From: Roseiarcus sp963806935
Lineage (GTDB): Bacteria; Pseudomonadota; Alphaproteobacteria; Rhizobiales; Beijerinckiaceae
Direction: 5' to 3'
Assembly: GCA_963806935.1 (NCBI GenBank)
Contig: CAWEAT010000002.1
Location: 62,001-126,000 of the forward strand
DNA: 64,000 nt
Shown: positions 46,395-56,182 of the stretch, in pieces
Layout of the letters: each line of letters opens with the position of its first letter
Position numbering within the stretch: position 1 is the first letter of the stretch
Position numbers and translations under genes: made by a program
Notes under the pieces: generated by a model
Told to the model about the DNA's origin: nothing
What the model saw: the letters and a program-made list of their open reading frames with translations, nothing else
Databases searched by the model: none

Positions 46395-47471
46395 ATGAGC
46401 ATGATTACCCGACGCAATCTCATGAAAACCGCGGCGGTCGGCCTGGCGGCGCCGGCCCTCATCCGACGCGGTTTCGCGGCCGAGCCGTTGAAGCTCGGCT
46501 TCGTCTATCCGGGGCCGGTCGGCGACTATGGCTGGAGCTGGGCGCACAACAAGGGCCGGCTGGCGATGGACGAGGCGCTGAAGGGTCAGGTCGTCTCGAG
46601 CTACGTCGAGAATGTGAAGGAAGACGCAAGCGCCATCCCGATCATCAAGGACCTGGCGCAACAAGGCAACAAGTTGATCTTCACCGCGTCCTTCGGCTTC
46701 ATGGACCAGACGATCGAGGCCGCCAAGCAGTTGCCGGACACCAAGTTCGAGCATTGCGCCGGTTACAAGAAGGCGGACAACGTCGGCCTTTACAACGAGC
46801 GCTTCTATGAGGGCCGCTCGGTGGTCGGCACGATCGCCGGACGCATGTCGAAGACAGGAGTGATCGGCTATCTCGGTTCGTTCAAGATCCCTGAAGTCGT
46901 GATGGGGGTGAACGCGTTCACCTTGTCGGCGCAAGCGGTCAACCCGAAGATCACCACCAAGCTGGTGATGATCGATTCTTGGTTCGATCCGGCCAAGGAA
47001 GCCTCCGCCGCCGAGACCCTCGCCAACCTCGGCTGCGATTTCATCACCACCCACACCGACAGCCCGGCGGCGCTGCAGGTTTGCGAGAAGCGCAAGATCT
47101 ATGGCTTCGGCCAGGGCGCGGACATGTCGCGCTTTGCGCCGCACGCGCAATTGACGGCGATCGAGGACATCTGGGGGCCTTATTACATCACGCGCGCCAA
47201 GGCGATGCTCGACGGCACGTGGAAGCCGGACGACGTCTGGATGGGCTTCAAGGAGGGGTGCGTCGCCATGGCGCCTTACAACAAGGCGATGCCCGACGAC
47301 GTGAAAGCGGCGGCGGACAAGATCATCGCCGGATGGAAGGACGGCAGCTACGATGTCTTCGCCGGCGAGATCAAGGATCAGTCCGGCGCCGTGAAGGTTC
47401 CGAAGGGCGAACACATGAAGGACGCCGACATCGCGGTCATGGACTGGTACGTCCAGGGCGTACAGAGCTGA
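46395..47471 (+). CDS. BMP-family substrate-binding protein, Tat-exported
   Basis: A 358-residue binding protein with a strong AAGGAG ribosome site. The N-terminus MSMITRRNLMKTAAVGLAAP is a twin-arginine signal with cleavage after RRGFAA. The mature start LKLGFVYPGPVGDYGWSWAHN is the classic BMP/PnrA ligand-pocket block, in which aromatic residues stack on a nucleobase. VIGYLGSFKIPEVVMG is also conserved. By family knowledge the ligand is a nucleoside or purine base. It is the last gene of the ABC operon and fits the deaminase encoded divergently upstream. Confidence 0.93.
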   Translation: MSMITRRNLMKTAAVGLAAPALIRRGFAAEPLKLGFVYPGPVGDYGWSWAHNKGRLAMDEALKGQVVSSYVENVKEDASAIPIIKDLAQQGNKLIFTASFGFMDQTIEAAKQLPDTKFEHCAGYKKADNVGLYNERFYEGRSVVGTIAGRMSKTGVIGYLGSFKIPEVVMGVNAFTLSAQAVNPKITTKLVMIDSWFDPAKEASAAETLANLGCDFITTHTDSPAALQVCEKRKIYGFGQGADMSRFAPHAQLTAIEDIWGPYYITRAKAMLDGTWKPDDVWMGFKEGCVAMAPYNKAMPDDVKAAADKIIAGWKDGSYDVFAGEIKDQSGAVKVPKGEHMKDADIAVMDWYVQGVQS

Positions 47472-47577
47472 GGCGAAGGCCGAACGGTTGATGACGAACG
47501 GCGCTCACCGCTGTAGCTTTGGGCGCCGTTTATCTATGGAAACACCGTGGCCGGAACCGCGAGTGAGGAAAACGAGT

Positions 47578-48506
47578 ATGGCGGAGGATGACCCGGTAGG
47601 CCGCTCCATTCAATTGTTTCTGGTCGACGGGACTCCAAGTGGGCTTGTAATTGCATCGATCCATGGGTGGACAGGTTCTGTTCTCGTTTCAACGCAATCA
47701 ACTTTTCCAAAGCTACTCGCGAGACCGGAGGTAGATCGTACAGGCGTCTATATATTGTTCGGCCCCGACTTATCGGATCCACTGAGGATGCGAGCATACA
47801 TCGGCGAAGCCGACAGTGTGCGCGACCGCATCAGTCAAAGCGCCGCCAATCGCGCGTTTTGGGAGTTTGCTGTTGTCATAACGACCAGCGATGAAGCGCT
47901 AACAAAAAGGGCACGTGCGGTACCTCGAGGCGAGGCTTATTGAGCTGACGTCCGCGGCAGGTCGGGTCGGGTTGACAATGGCCAGTTTCCGGCCTCGGAG
48001 CGAAGGTTCCTTCCGGAAGCGGATCGATCAAACATGGAGGTGTTTCTCGCAAATCTGAAGGTGATACTTCCTGTAGTGGAGCTCGATCTTCTTAAGCCCA
48101 AGCCAAAAGCAGCCCTTAGGCCCCCGGCGCAGTTAAGTCCGAGCGGAATTCGTTTTGAAATCCAGCACAAGAGAGGCGTAAAGGCGACAGCAGTGGAGGA
48201 AGATGGGGAGTTCGTGGTCCTTGAAGGCAGCCAAGCGCTTAAGGACGCCGGCTACCAAAGCAACCAATACGGCGAGCTGAAGCAAGAGCTCATCACGCAA
48301 GGAGTCCTAAAGACTCTCCAAACAGTACCAACTACGCGTTCACGAAGTCCTTTTCTTTCAAGAGTCCATCGGCGGCGGCAGCCGTCGTCCTTGACCGAAA
48401 CTCTAACGGCCGAACGGAATGGAAGGTGGTCGGTACGAAGACTACCTACCATGAGTGGCAAGAAGCCAACGCTGGCACCGCCTCCGCCAGTACTTCTCCG
48501 CATTAA
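47578..48506 (+). pseudogene. GIY-YIG nuclease-family protein with DUF4357-like C-terminus, three frame disruptions
   Basis: The start MAEDDPVGRSIQLFLVDG follows an AAAACGAG leader. The GIY-YIG core is seen in TGVYILFGPD and RAYIGEADSVRDRI. The frame then breaks three times: an extra base in the A-run 47904-47908, and missing bases near 47978 and 48311. Read across these, it continues HVRYLEARLIELTSAAGRVG, MEVFLANLKVILPVVELD and NYAFTKSFSFKSPSAAAAVV, which is a DUF4357-type tail ending at TAA 48504-48506. Base composition is clearly more AT-rich than neighbours, which suggests transfer. Mixed gains and losses favour true decay over a uniform error. Confidence 0.7.
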
Positions 48507-48628
48507 CCTAGCTACGCCCCAGCTTACGCACTCGCGCCTTCACGCCGCCTTCGCGATGTCGGCTGGCCTTCGTCGAGCAAGACGAGGTAGGCTGCTTCCC
48601 CAAGCAATAAATTCTCTATCGCCGTAAC

Positions 48629-51600
48629 TCAGCCGATCCGGATGATGTCCACTTTGTCGCCGAGACGGGCGCGCGCCAACTCGATGACATGCAGATGGTG
48701 GGTGAACAGGATCGGCTGAATGCGGTCGCCCATTGCGGCGAGCGCTTCGAGGCCATTGCCGGTCCGGAAGTCGTCAAAGCTGGCGAATATGTCGTCGCCG
48801 ATGAACGGCGGCGCCTCGGCGCGGGCGGCATAGTCCTGGGTGTAGGCGAGACGGAGCGCCAGATAGAGCTGGTCGCGCGCGCCTTCGCTCAAGTGCGCGA
48901 CGGACGCCCTTTCGCCATTTGGCCGGCAGGCCTCGAGCTTCGCTTCGTCATCGTCGTAGAAACTCTGGTCGAGCCCGGAAAAGGCGCCGCCGGTCAAGGT
49001 TGCGAACGCCTCCCCGGCGCGCGTCATCAGCGGGTCGCGGCGCCTCGCGCGATGGTCGTCGAGCGCGCCGCCGATGAGCGCTGACGCCGCCTTTAGGACC
49101 GCCCAGCGCCGGGCGGCGTCGACGAGTTCGGCTTCCGCGTTGCGGCGCTGCTGCAGCGCCGCCTCGGCGCCGATGCTGCTCTCGAACTCCCCGCGCTTGC
49201 GTTGAAGACGGTCGCGCTCCGCGTAACGCTCTTTTTCTTCGAGACCGAGTTCTTCATCCCGGCGCTCGAGTTCGGTCAGCCTCGCCGCGGCCCCGTCGGG
49301 ATCGAACGCGTTCATCTCCTCGATGAGACGCGCTTCATCGACCCCGTCGGCGAGATCGGCGAGACGGATGCGATGCTGGCGGAGCGCGTCCGCGACATGA
49401 GCGCGCTCGCCCTCGCGCGCCAGCAATGCGACAGGGTCGGCGCCCGGGGGGAGCGAAGCGGCCCTTGCCGCCAGGGCCTTCTCCGCCCTGCCCCGGCGGG
49501 CGCGCGCGTCGTCGTGCGCGCTCTGCGCTGTCTCCCGCTGCTCGGCCGCCGCGCGCCGTTTCGTTTCGGCCGCGCGCGCCTCGACAAGGCGCTCATTGAG
49601 GAGGCGCGCGGCGGCCTCCGCCGGCAAGTCCGGCAGCGTGGGCGCGCAGCGCTGAACGAGCGCGCGCGCTTCGGTCTCGAACTCGCTCATGTTCCGCTCG
49701 ATGCCCGCAACACGCCGCACACGGTTGCGATGGTTGTCGGCGTCGCTGAAGGCCCGATCCCAAACCTCGAGCGCCGTCTCGGCCGCTTCGATCGACGCTT
49801 CGCCCGCGAGCCCGAGGCCGCAGGCGGCGACCGCCCATCGGCGGCGCCAATTCTCGAGGTGGGCCGCCGCGGCGGCGTCTTCCGCCTTCGCTTCCTCGAG
49901 CCGCCGGCGCGCTTCCCCGAACCGGGTCTCGAGAGCGCGCGATCTGTCCCAGGCGCGGGTCGTCTCCTCGAGCCGCCCCTCGAAGCGATCGGCCAGCCGG
50001 ATGGAATCAAGACCCTCGATCGCGCTCAGTCCGGCCTCGAGGCAAAGCGCGCGCAGCGCCGGCTCGATGCGGCGGAGCTCGGTTTCTCTCGCTTCGAGCT
50101 CGATTCGGCGCGCGGCGAGCTTGTCGCGGGTCCTCAGGCAATGTTCGACGCGCCCTGACCATTCCTGCATCCGCGCCGGCGAGCCTGGGCGCGCGCAGAC
50201 GTCTTTCCAAAGCTCGCGCCAACGCTCCTCGGTTTGTTCGAGCAGCCCTGCCGCGCGCGCTTCCTCGGCCTGCGCCACGACATACTGGCGCCTCTGTTCG
50301 TCGAGCCGCTGGGTTTCGAGCGTGTGCGTCGCGAGCCGCGCGGCGTCCTCGATCGCGTCGTCCGCCAGGAGATCCGCGTCAATGGCGAGGCGCTCGAATT
50401 CCGCGACGTAAATCCCGAGCGACGGCTGGGGCGGCGCCTCCGGCGCGTCGAATATCGCGGCGCGCAACGGCCGCCACGCCGTCTCCCGCCGCGTCCGCGC
50501 CTCCGCAATGCGATCGGCGGTGGCCAAAGGGCGGCCCGCGGCAAGGCGGGCGAGGAAGGCGCTCGATTCACCGATCTCCTTTTCGAGCGCCGCTCTCGCT
50601 CTTTCGACTTCCCGCGCTCCTCGCGACGCCGCCTCGAAGGCGTCGGCAAAATGAAGCAGGTCTTCGGCGCGGGGCAGCGGAATCCTCGCCAGCGCCTCGA
50701 GGTCGACGACCGGCGGATCGAGCCTCGCGGCGGCGTCGCCGAGCTCGAGGACGTCCTTCGTCAGCGCGACCCGACCGTCGGCGACCCTGCGCGCCTCATC
50801 GGCGATCTTGCCGAGGGCGGCGTATTTCTCCCGCAGCGGCGCGGGGTCGAGGTCCGCGCCATGCGCGTCTCGCTGAGCGCGCGCCAACTCGAAGTCCTTC
50901 TGCGCTCGGAGGAGCTGATTCGCCTTCGCGCTCGCCACCGCTTCGCCGTCGCGCCCCTGCTTGATCAGCTTGCGCGCCTCTGTTTTCGCCGCATCAGTCG
51001 GCCGCCGCGTTTCAAGCGAACCGACATCGGACAAACCCAGCGATCGGGCATGACGATCGAGAGCCGCGAGAAAGCCGTCGGCCTCGCGCTGAACAGCAGG
51101 GAGATCGCGCTTTGCGTCTTTGTAGCCGCCGCTTGCCTGGAAGAGAGCCTCGATCGCGGCGGCGTCGGACAGCACCGCTTCGTCAACCGCGATTTTCTCC
51201 AAGGCCTGAGCCAGGCGCTCCTCCTCGACCCGCGCCCGGTCCGCTTCCTCGCCGGCGGCGCGCAACTCATCGAGCGCCGCCTGCAAGCCCTGCGTCACGC
51301 CGGGAGCAAAATCGGGCAAGTCGCTGAATGAGGCGAGCTCCGCCTCGGCTTCCCGGATGCGCGCGAGGAGCGGCGCCGTGCGCTTGAGCCGGTTCAGGCG
51401 CGACCGCTCTATGTCGCCGGAGCGACGCTCGGCGCGCAGCCGGTCCAATTCGTGGCTGAGCTCTTCGATGTCGTTGTTGAGCTTTATCCAGGCGTCGCTG
51501 CGGAGCTCCTTTTCGCGAATTGCGGCGCGCGCCGCGTTGAAGCGCTCGAGCGCCTGATAGAAACGGCGATCCTTGCCGGCGCGCGGCGCGAAAATGCCGT

Positions 51601-52102
51601 CCGCTTCATCGTCGAGCGATCGGCGCAGTTCAGTGAGTCCGCGCAGGCCGGACGCCGCCGCGAGCAGGCTGGCGCCGACGTCGCCGTCCGCCTGCAGCAT
51701 CTCGTCGCCGCCGGCGCGCAGCCTGTTCGCGTCGAGCCCGAACGATCGCTCGAACACCTCCTGGCTGAGACCGCCGAGGAACGGCGCAAGCGCGTCGTCG
51801 GGCAGAGGACTGCCGGAATCGCCCAGAAGAGTGTTCTTGCGCCCCTTGCGTCGCCAAAATCTGAGCGAGCGGCCGTCCGCCGCCATGATCTCGGCGCCGA
51901 CGCGCAACTGGCCGGGAAAGCGGGACGCGTAGGGCGTTCGTTCCGGCACGCCGAACAGGAGGGCGCCAACGGCGGCGAGAGCGGTCGATTTGCCCGCCTC
52001 GTTCGGCCCGTAGACGACATGCAGCCGCGCGTCCGGCCGGAAGGCGATCCGGAGGGTCTCGAAGGCGCCGAATTTCTCCAGTTCGAGGCTCAGCAGCCGC
52101 AC
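48629..52102 (-). CDS. yhaN: YhaN-type AAA ATPase (SbcC/Rad50-like)
   Basis: A 1,157-residue SMC-like ATPase. The start MRLLSLELEKFGAFETLRI leads into Walker A YGPNEAGKSTALAAVGALLF. A long coiled-coil body of nearly 900 residues follows, and the C-terminal half-site has the signature-like HLSEGARDQLYLALRLAYTQ and the Walker B region PPFIGDDIFASFDD. It is translated 5 bp after the YhaO-like nuclease gene, the standard YhaO-YhaN pairing. The complex is expected to process DNA ends in an SbcCD-like way. No frameshift was seen in 3.5 kb. Confidence 0.92.
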   Translation of the reverse strand: MRLLSLELEKFGAFETLRIAFRPDARLHVVYGPNEAGKSTALAAVGALLFGVPERTPYASRFPGQLRVGAEIMAADGRSLRFWRRKGRKNTLLGDSGSPLPDDALAPFLGGLSQEVFERSFGLDANRLRAGGDEMLQADGDVGASLLAAASGLRGLTELRRSLDDEADGIFAPRAGKDRRFYQALERFNAARAAIREKELRSDAWIKLNNDIEELSHELDRLRAERRSGDIERSRLNRLKRTAPLLARIREAEAELASFSDLPDFAPGVTQGLQAALDELRAAGEEADRARVEEERLAQALEKIAVDEAVLSDAAAIEALFQASGGYKDAKRDLPAVQREADGFLAALDRHARSLGLSDVGSLETRRPTDAAKTEARKLIKQGRDGEAVASAKANQLLRAQKDFELARAQRDAHGADLDPAPLREKYAALGKIADEARRVADGRVALTKDVLELGDAAARLDPPVVDLEALARIPLPRAEDLLHFADAFEAASRGAREVERARAALEKEIGESSAFLARLAAGRPLATADRIAEARTRRETAWRPLRAAIFDAPEAPPQPSLGIYVAEFERLAIDADLLADDAIEDAARLATHTLETQRLDEQRRQYVVAQAEEARAAGLLEQTEERWRELWKDVCARPGSPARMQEWSGRVEHCLRTRDKLAARRIELEARETELRRIEPALRALCLEAGLSAIEGLDSIRLADRFEGRLEETTRAWDRSRALETRFGEARRRLEEAKAEDAAAAAHLENWRRRWAVAACGLGLAGEASIEAAETALEVWDRAFSDADNHRNRVRRVAGIERNMSEFETEARALVQRCAPTLPDLPAEAAARLLNERLVEARAAETKRRAAAEQRETAQSAHDDARARRGRAEKALAARAASLPPGADPVALLAREGERAHVADALRQHRIRLADLADGVDEARLIEEMNAFDPDGAAARLTELERRDEELGLEEKERYAERDRLQRKRGEFESSIGAEAALQQRRNAEAELVDAARRWAVLKAASALIGGALDDHRARRRDPLMTRAGEAFATLTGGAFSGLDQSFYDDDEAKLEACRPNGERASVAHLSEGARDQLYLALRLAYTQDYAARAEAPPFIGDDIFASFDDFRTGNGLEALAAMGDRIQPILFTHHLHVIELARARLGDKVDIIRIG

Positions 52103-52107
52103 GCTCT

Positions 52108-53338
52108 TCAGGCCCCGCCCGAACGGCCGAGCGCGAGCGCGCGCGCTTCCGCCAGAATCAACTCGAGGCCCAGCGCCGCGCTCGCGTCTTCCGCCATGCC
52201 GCCGGGCAGTTTGTCTCTGACCGTGCTGACGAGCTCTGTCACGCGCGCGCGCACCACTGCGTCCGCCCCGCTTTTCTCAAGCGCTGAGGCGAGGTCGATT
52301 TCGGCGAGCGCGTCGTCGCGCGGCGGCCGCTCAGGCTCCGCCGTGTCTATGCGCAAACGTTCGAGCCAGACATCCTCGGCGCAGCGCTGCGCCGCCGCCT
52401 CCACTTCGTCGCGCAAGCGATCCCGATCGGCGATGAACCGCGCATGCAGCGCCGTCGCGCCGGTCAGGACGATGCGGACGGCAAGAAGCCGTCCTTCCGC
52501 CGCCTCGGCATGAGGGCGCACTTCCGCCTCGACCGCGCGAAGAAGCCCCGTCTCGTCACCGTGCGTGCGCCGCGTCGACGAAGACCTCCGCCCAGCGCGC
52601 GGAGTCCGTCACGACGCGGCGCACCTCTGAAACAACCCCGTCGGCGACTTCGACGAGCACCGCTCCCCTTTCGCCGCATTCCCTGATGCTGCGGCCCTGC
52701 AGGTTGCCGGGATAGACGATCCATGGGTCCCGCGAGACAATTTCGAACGCGTGGACGTGGCCGAGCGCCCAATAGTCATAGCCGCGCCCCGCGAGGTCCG
52801 CGGCGGCGCATGGCGCGTAGTTTTCATGCCCGGCGCGGCCGCAGGCGGTATGTAGGACGCCGATGTTGAACCAGCCGGGCAAGGGCTCCGGATAGCTCAG
52901 GGCGTAGTTCTCGAACACCTCGCGATGCGGAAAACCGCGTCCGTGCAGCGCAACGCGCAGACCCTCGATCCGGTGGGTCTCCGGCCGCCTCGTCGAAAAC
53001 TCGAAAACCTTGTCCGACCAGGTCAGGGATTTGGCGACGAGGCTTTCGGCGTCATGGTTGCCCCGCAAGAAGAAGGTTGGAATGCCGCGGTTCGAGAGCC
53101 GGGCCAGTTGCCGGTTCAAGAAGAGCGCGATGGAGGCGTCCTTCCACTCGCCGTCAAAAACGTCGCCGGCGATCACGACGAACGAAACGCTTTCCTCCAA
53201 CGCCTTGGTGACAAGGTCCTCGAACGCCGTTCGGCTCGCCTTGGCGAAGCGGGCGGCAACGTCTTCGTCCTTCTGCGCAAGGCCGAGGAAAGGGCTGCCG
53301 AGATGAAGATCGGCGGCGTGCAGGAAGCGAAAATTCAT
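52108..53338 (-). CDS. yhaO: YhaO-type DNA repair exonuclease (SbcD/Mre11-like), one-base shift
   Basis: About 409 residues after removing an extra base near 52561. The phosphoesterase domain begins MNFRFLHAADLHLGSPF, with the metal-binding Asp and His in DLHLG, Asp in IAGDVFDGEW and the FLRGNHDAES block, then GHVHAFEIV. After the shift the cap and C-terminal region run GDETGLLRAVEAEVRPHAEA to LALGRSGGA. It would be the nuclease partner of the YhaN ATPase that follows. Read as given, the stop at 52556 would remove about a third of the protein, so a sequence error is the better reading. Confidence 0.88.
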
Positions 53339-53680
53339 CCGCGAGCCTCAACAAGGGCGGTGGGCAATCGATTCGGCGAGCACGGAGTCGCAGGGCGAGA
53401 GCGTCGCGAGCGCCGACTCGGAGTGGACGTCGGCCGTGTGAACGAAGCAGAACGTCATGGCTTGGGGCGCATCTGAGACGCGAGACCGCGCTCGCGCCTT
53501 GGTCGAGCGCCATACCTCGCGCCGCAGCAGGTGTCACGCGCGGCCTTGGTCTGTGCGGTGGATAATCGCGGCGTCCGCGCAGAGAGCTGGACCTTGTCGG
53601 CCGCCGCACGATCGGGCATAGGAACCCGTGAAGTTCGGACCTGCGCCGTCAATGAGCGGATGCAGGCGCCGTCCGCCGTC
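53339..53680. other. divergent region between yhaO and glycosyltransferase gene
   Basis: 342 bp. The glycosyltransferase frame stays open back to 53531, but its upstream residues do not look protein-like. The region should hold the promoters of the divergent yhaO-yhaN and glycosyltransferase units. Confidence 0.4.
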
Positions 53681-55081
53681 ATGAGCGACACGCCGCGCCC
53701 ACATGGTTCCCGGCTGTCTCCCGAACGAGATGCGATGACGATCAAGATGCGGCCGTTCTCCCTCGCAGAACGGCAAAACGCCGCCGCTCCCGACAGCATC
53801 GAACGGTCCCTTCGCCTGCGGCTGAGCGACAGCCTGCACAGCTTCTGGCGCAAGGCGGTCAGGACGCCGTGGCGAAACGCGCGCCGCTCGATGCGCCGAG
53901 CGCTCGCCGCCGGTTCGAACGCCGGAATCAAGGTCTCTGTGGACGAGACGACCCAACTGGCGGTCGTTCCCTTTTCCGGCCGCTTTCCCCCGCCGCTGAC
54001 GCAGTGTGAGGTTCTCGCGCCTTGCCAGTATCGGACCAGATTGCACCCGCTCAGCGTCAACTCGACGAAGGACGAGCGCGTGCATTATCTCGACCATACC
54101 GTCGACGCGCCGGCGATGATGCTCGAGCACCTCACCGACCAATACTGGTTCCCCTACTTCGGCCTGCTCGTTTCGCAACAGGGCCAGGTTTGGCGCCACT
54201 CCTATCTAGGGCCGTTTCAGGATGGCTTCCTGACGAGGGTCAAGGCGATCGTGGACCGGCCGCTGCCCGACGGAAGCAAGGAGCACTTGCTCTATCCGGA
54301 CCGGCTCAAGCGCATCCCCAGGATAACGGGGGAGCATCTTCTCCTCGCCGGCTCCGACCAGCCGAATTATGGCCACTACCTGCTCGACGTCGTTCCCCTG
54401 ATCCACCTCGGCGCCAGGATGGGCATGCCCATGCTGACCTGGTCGCTGAGGCCCTGGCAGCGGGCGCTGATCGCCCGGCTCGACGTCGCCCCGGGGCTGA
54501 TCAGGGAAATCAAGCCCGAGCCGGTGTTTCTCGAACATGCGATCACCAGCAACCGGCACTCAGGCGCGGCTTCGATCAACGCGCACCCGCAGACCAAGGA
54601 GGTCTTCTCCTTCATCCTGTCGAACATCGAGAAGCATGCGCCGGCGGTCGAGCGGCCGCGCCGGCTATTGGTCTGCCGCGGCGTCCGCGACGCCCGAAAC
54701 ATCCGCAACAGAAAGGCCGTGATCGAGGCGCTCCAGCCGCTTGGCTTTACCGCGATCCAGCCGGAAAAACTGCCGTTCGACGAGCAGGCGATGCTGTTCA
54801 GGAACGCCGAGTTCATCGTCAGCGAATTCGGGTCGGGCATGGTGAACGCGATATTCTCACGGCCCGGAACCAAGCTGGTGGAGATCATCGCCGAGGGTCA
54901 ATTCGACCCGTGGTCGTCGCATTTCGGGGCGATGAACAAGTTCGACCACGTGGTGCTGTTCGAGCATCAGTCGCAGGAGGCTCTGCTCAAGGATCCTCGC
55001 CATCTCAAGGACTCGGAGTTCTCCTACGACGTTGACGTGCCGCGGCTGGTCGGGACGGTCGAGACAATGATGAAAGAATAG
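53681..55081 (+). CDS. GT61-family (DUF563) glycosyltransferase
   Basis: About 466 residues from the ATG at 53681; a later ATG at 53735 (MTIKMRPFSLAERQ) is equally possible. The C-terminal half carries the DUF563/GT61 signature: a LLLAGSDQPNYGHYLLDVVP block, then RRLLVCRGVRDARNIRN and FIVSEFGSGMVNAIFSRPG, the usual nucleotide-sugar-site region. The protein has no export signal. It probably adds sugar to a surface polysaccharide or lipopolysaccharide precursor in the cytosol. It is followed about 105 bp later by a hypothetical gene on the same strand. Confidence 0.85.
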   Translation: MSDTPRPHGSRLSPERDAMTIKMRPFSLAERQNAAAPDSIERSLRLRLSDSLHSFWRKAVRTPWRNARRSMRRALAAGSNAGIKVSVDETTQLAVVPFSGRFPPPLTQCEVLAPCQYRTRLHPLSVNSTKDERVHYLDHTVDAPAMMLEHLTDQYWFPYFGLLVSQQGQVWRHSYLGPFQDGFLTRVKAIVDRPLPDGSKEHLLYPDRLKRIPRITGEHLLLAGSDQPNYGHYLLDVVPLIHLGARMGMPMLTWSLRPWQRALIARLDVAPGLIREIKPEPVFLEHAITSNRHSGAASINAHPQTKEVFSFILSNIEKHAPAVERPRRLLVCRGVRDARNIRNRKAVIEALQPLGFTAIQPEKLPFDEQAMLFRNAEFIVSEFGSGMVNAIFSRPGTKLVEIIAEGQFDPWSSHFGAMNKFDHVVLFEHQSQEALLKDPRHLKDSEFSYDVDVPRLVGTVETMMKE

Positions 55082-55185
55082 CGCGGACAGCGCCGGCCGG
55101 CTTCAGCGACAGGAAACCGCATTTGTCGCTGACGGAACGAGCCGCCGCGGCGCCGCGTTCGTTGCGCGCGGGAGGCGTTTCGACA

Positions 55186-55911
55186 ATGCAGGTCAAGTAT
55201 CGCTCGTACACTCCCGGCCTCAATCCCCGGCGGACCAAACTTGAGGTTCCCGGATGGGGCGGCGAACGCCAGCCCAGGAAAACCGGGTCGATGGAGCAGG
55301 CCTGGCATTGCCTTCCGTTCTCGGAAGGCGCGCGCTACGGAATAGAGTTGTTCTACCCTTACGATAACGAGCTTCGCGTCAGCGTAAGCGGCGGCAAACT
55401 CGTTCTTGACGGCGACTTCGGGCCGCCGCCGGAGGATTACGGCGGCGAATGGCCGCCTTTCCGCCCCTTCGGCGACCTTTACTACACTTATCAGTTGTCT
55501 CTCGATCTCAAGGTGGACGAAGGCTGGGCGATCCGCACCGAGCCGCATCCGCGCTTCTACACCGACCCGACCGACACGACCCCGATCGCCGTTCCAGCGC
55601 TGATCCGCCGATGGTGGCCGATGATCTACTTTCTGGTGTTCAAATCGCCGCCGGAGGGGCGGGCGCATGTTTTCCGGCCGGGTGAACCCTTCGCGCAGAT
55701 GCTGGTCGTGCCCGAGGAGGCGCCTTTCGATCTCGTTCCGATGCCCGAGGAGGAAGCCGCCGAGCGCGAGTTGCAGTCGCGGCGAATCTATCAGAGCCGC
55801 GGCACATTATCGGCGGGGACCGAATGGAGATCGGCGACGAACACCGTCTTCGACGGCACCTATCGCCATATTCTCGGCGCGGCCACCGAAAAGTCGAAGC
55901 AGCGACCCTAG
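55186..55911 (+). CDS. conserved hypothetical cytosolic protein
   Basis: A 241-residue protein. The start MQVKYRSYTPGLNPRRTKLE follows GGGAGG; an upstream in-frame ATG at 55123 adds 21 weak residues. The sequence is mostly beta and rich in Pro, Tyr and Trp, with YGIELFYPYDNELRVSVSG and PALIRRWWPMIYFLVFKSPP. It lacks a signal peptide and known catalytic motifs. It resembles uncharacterised proteins found beside sugar-transfer genes, but I cannot name the family. The position after the GT61 gene suggests a linked surface-glycan role. Confidence 0.65.
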   Translation: MQVKYRSYTPGLNPRRTKLEVPGWGGERQPRKTGSMEQAWHCLPFSEGARYGIELFYPYDNELRVSVSGGKLVLDGDFGPPPEDYGGEWPPFRPFGDLYYTYQLSLDLKVDEGWAIRTEPHPRFYTDPTDTTPIAVPALIRRWWPMIYFLVFKSPPEGRAHVFRPGEPFAQMLVVPEEAPFDLVPMPEEEAAERELQSRRIYQSRGTLSAGTEWRSATNTVFDGTYRHILGAATEKSKQRP

Positions 55912-55957
55912 ACTAGCCCCGAGCGCAAGACCGAATTGCATTCGGGTTGAACCATCT

Positions 55958-56100
55958 CGTCATTGCGACCCCGGGTAGATGCCCGGGGGGAAGCAATCCA
56001 GAGAACGCAGAGTGTTCTGCGGCTCTGGATCGCCACGTCGCGATAGCCCGTCGATAGACGGGCGTCCTTTCGGACACCCTATCGCTCGTCGCGATGACGA
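55958..56100. repeat. dispersed palindromic repeat, copy 1
   Basis: It starts with CGTCATTGCGACC and ends with the near-complement GTCGCGATGACG. Between these lie nested hairpins (CCGGGTAGATGCCCGG; CCCGTCGATAGACGGG) and the core GAAGCAATCCAGAGAACG. It shares the termini and core with the copy at 62837-62977. It lies 3' of the hypothetical gene and beyond the end of the convergent His-rich gene. Confidence 0.75.
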
Positions 56101-56182
56101 TTCCATTCGAATGCAACTCGCTATGGCTCGCGACGCGCGGCGGCGATCGATCGCGACCCACCGCGCACGGCTTTGCAAACCG

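Noticed and set aside
47578..48506. Toxin-antitoxin or restriction system built around the GIY-YIG gene
   Set aside because: No methylase, antitoxin or partner gene is adjacent, and the gene itself is broken. I report only the decayed nuclease.
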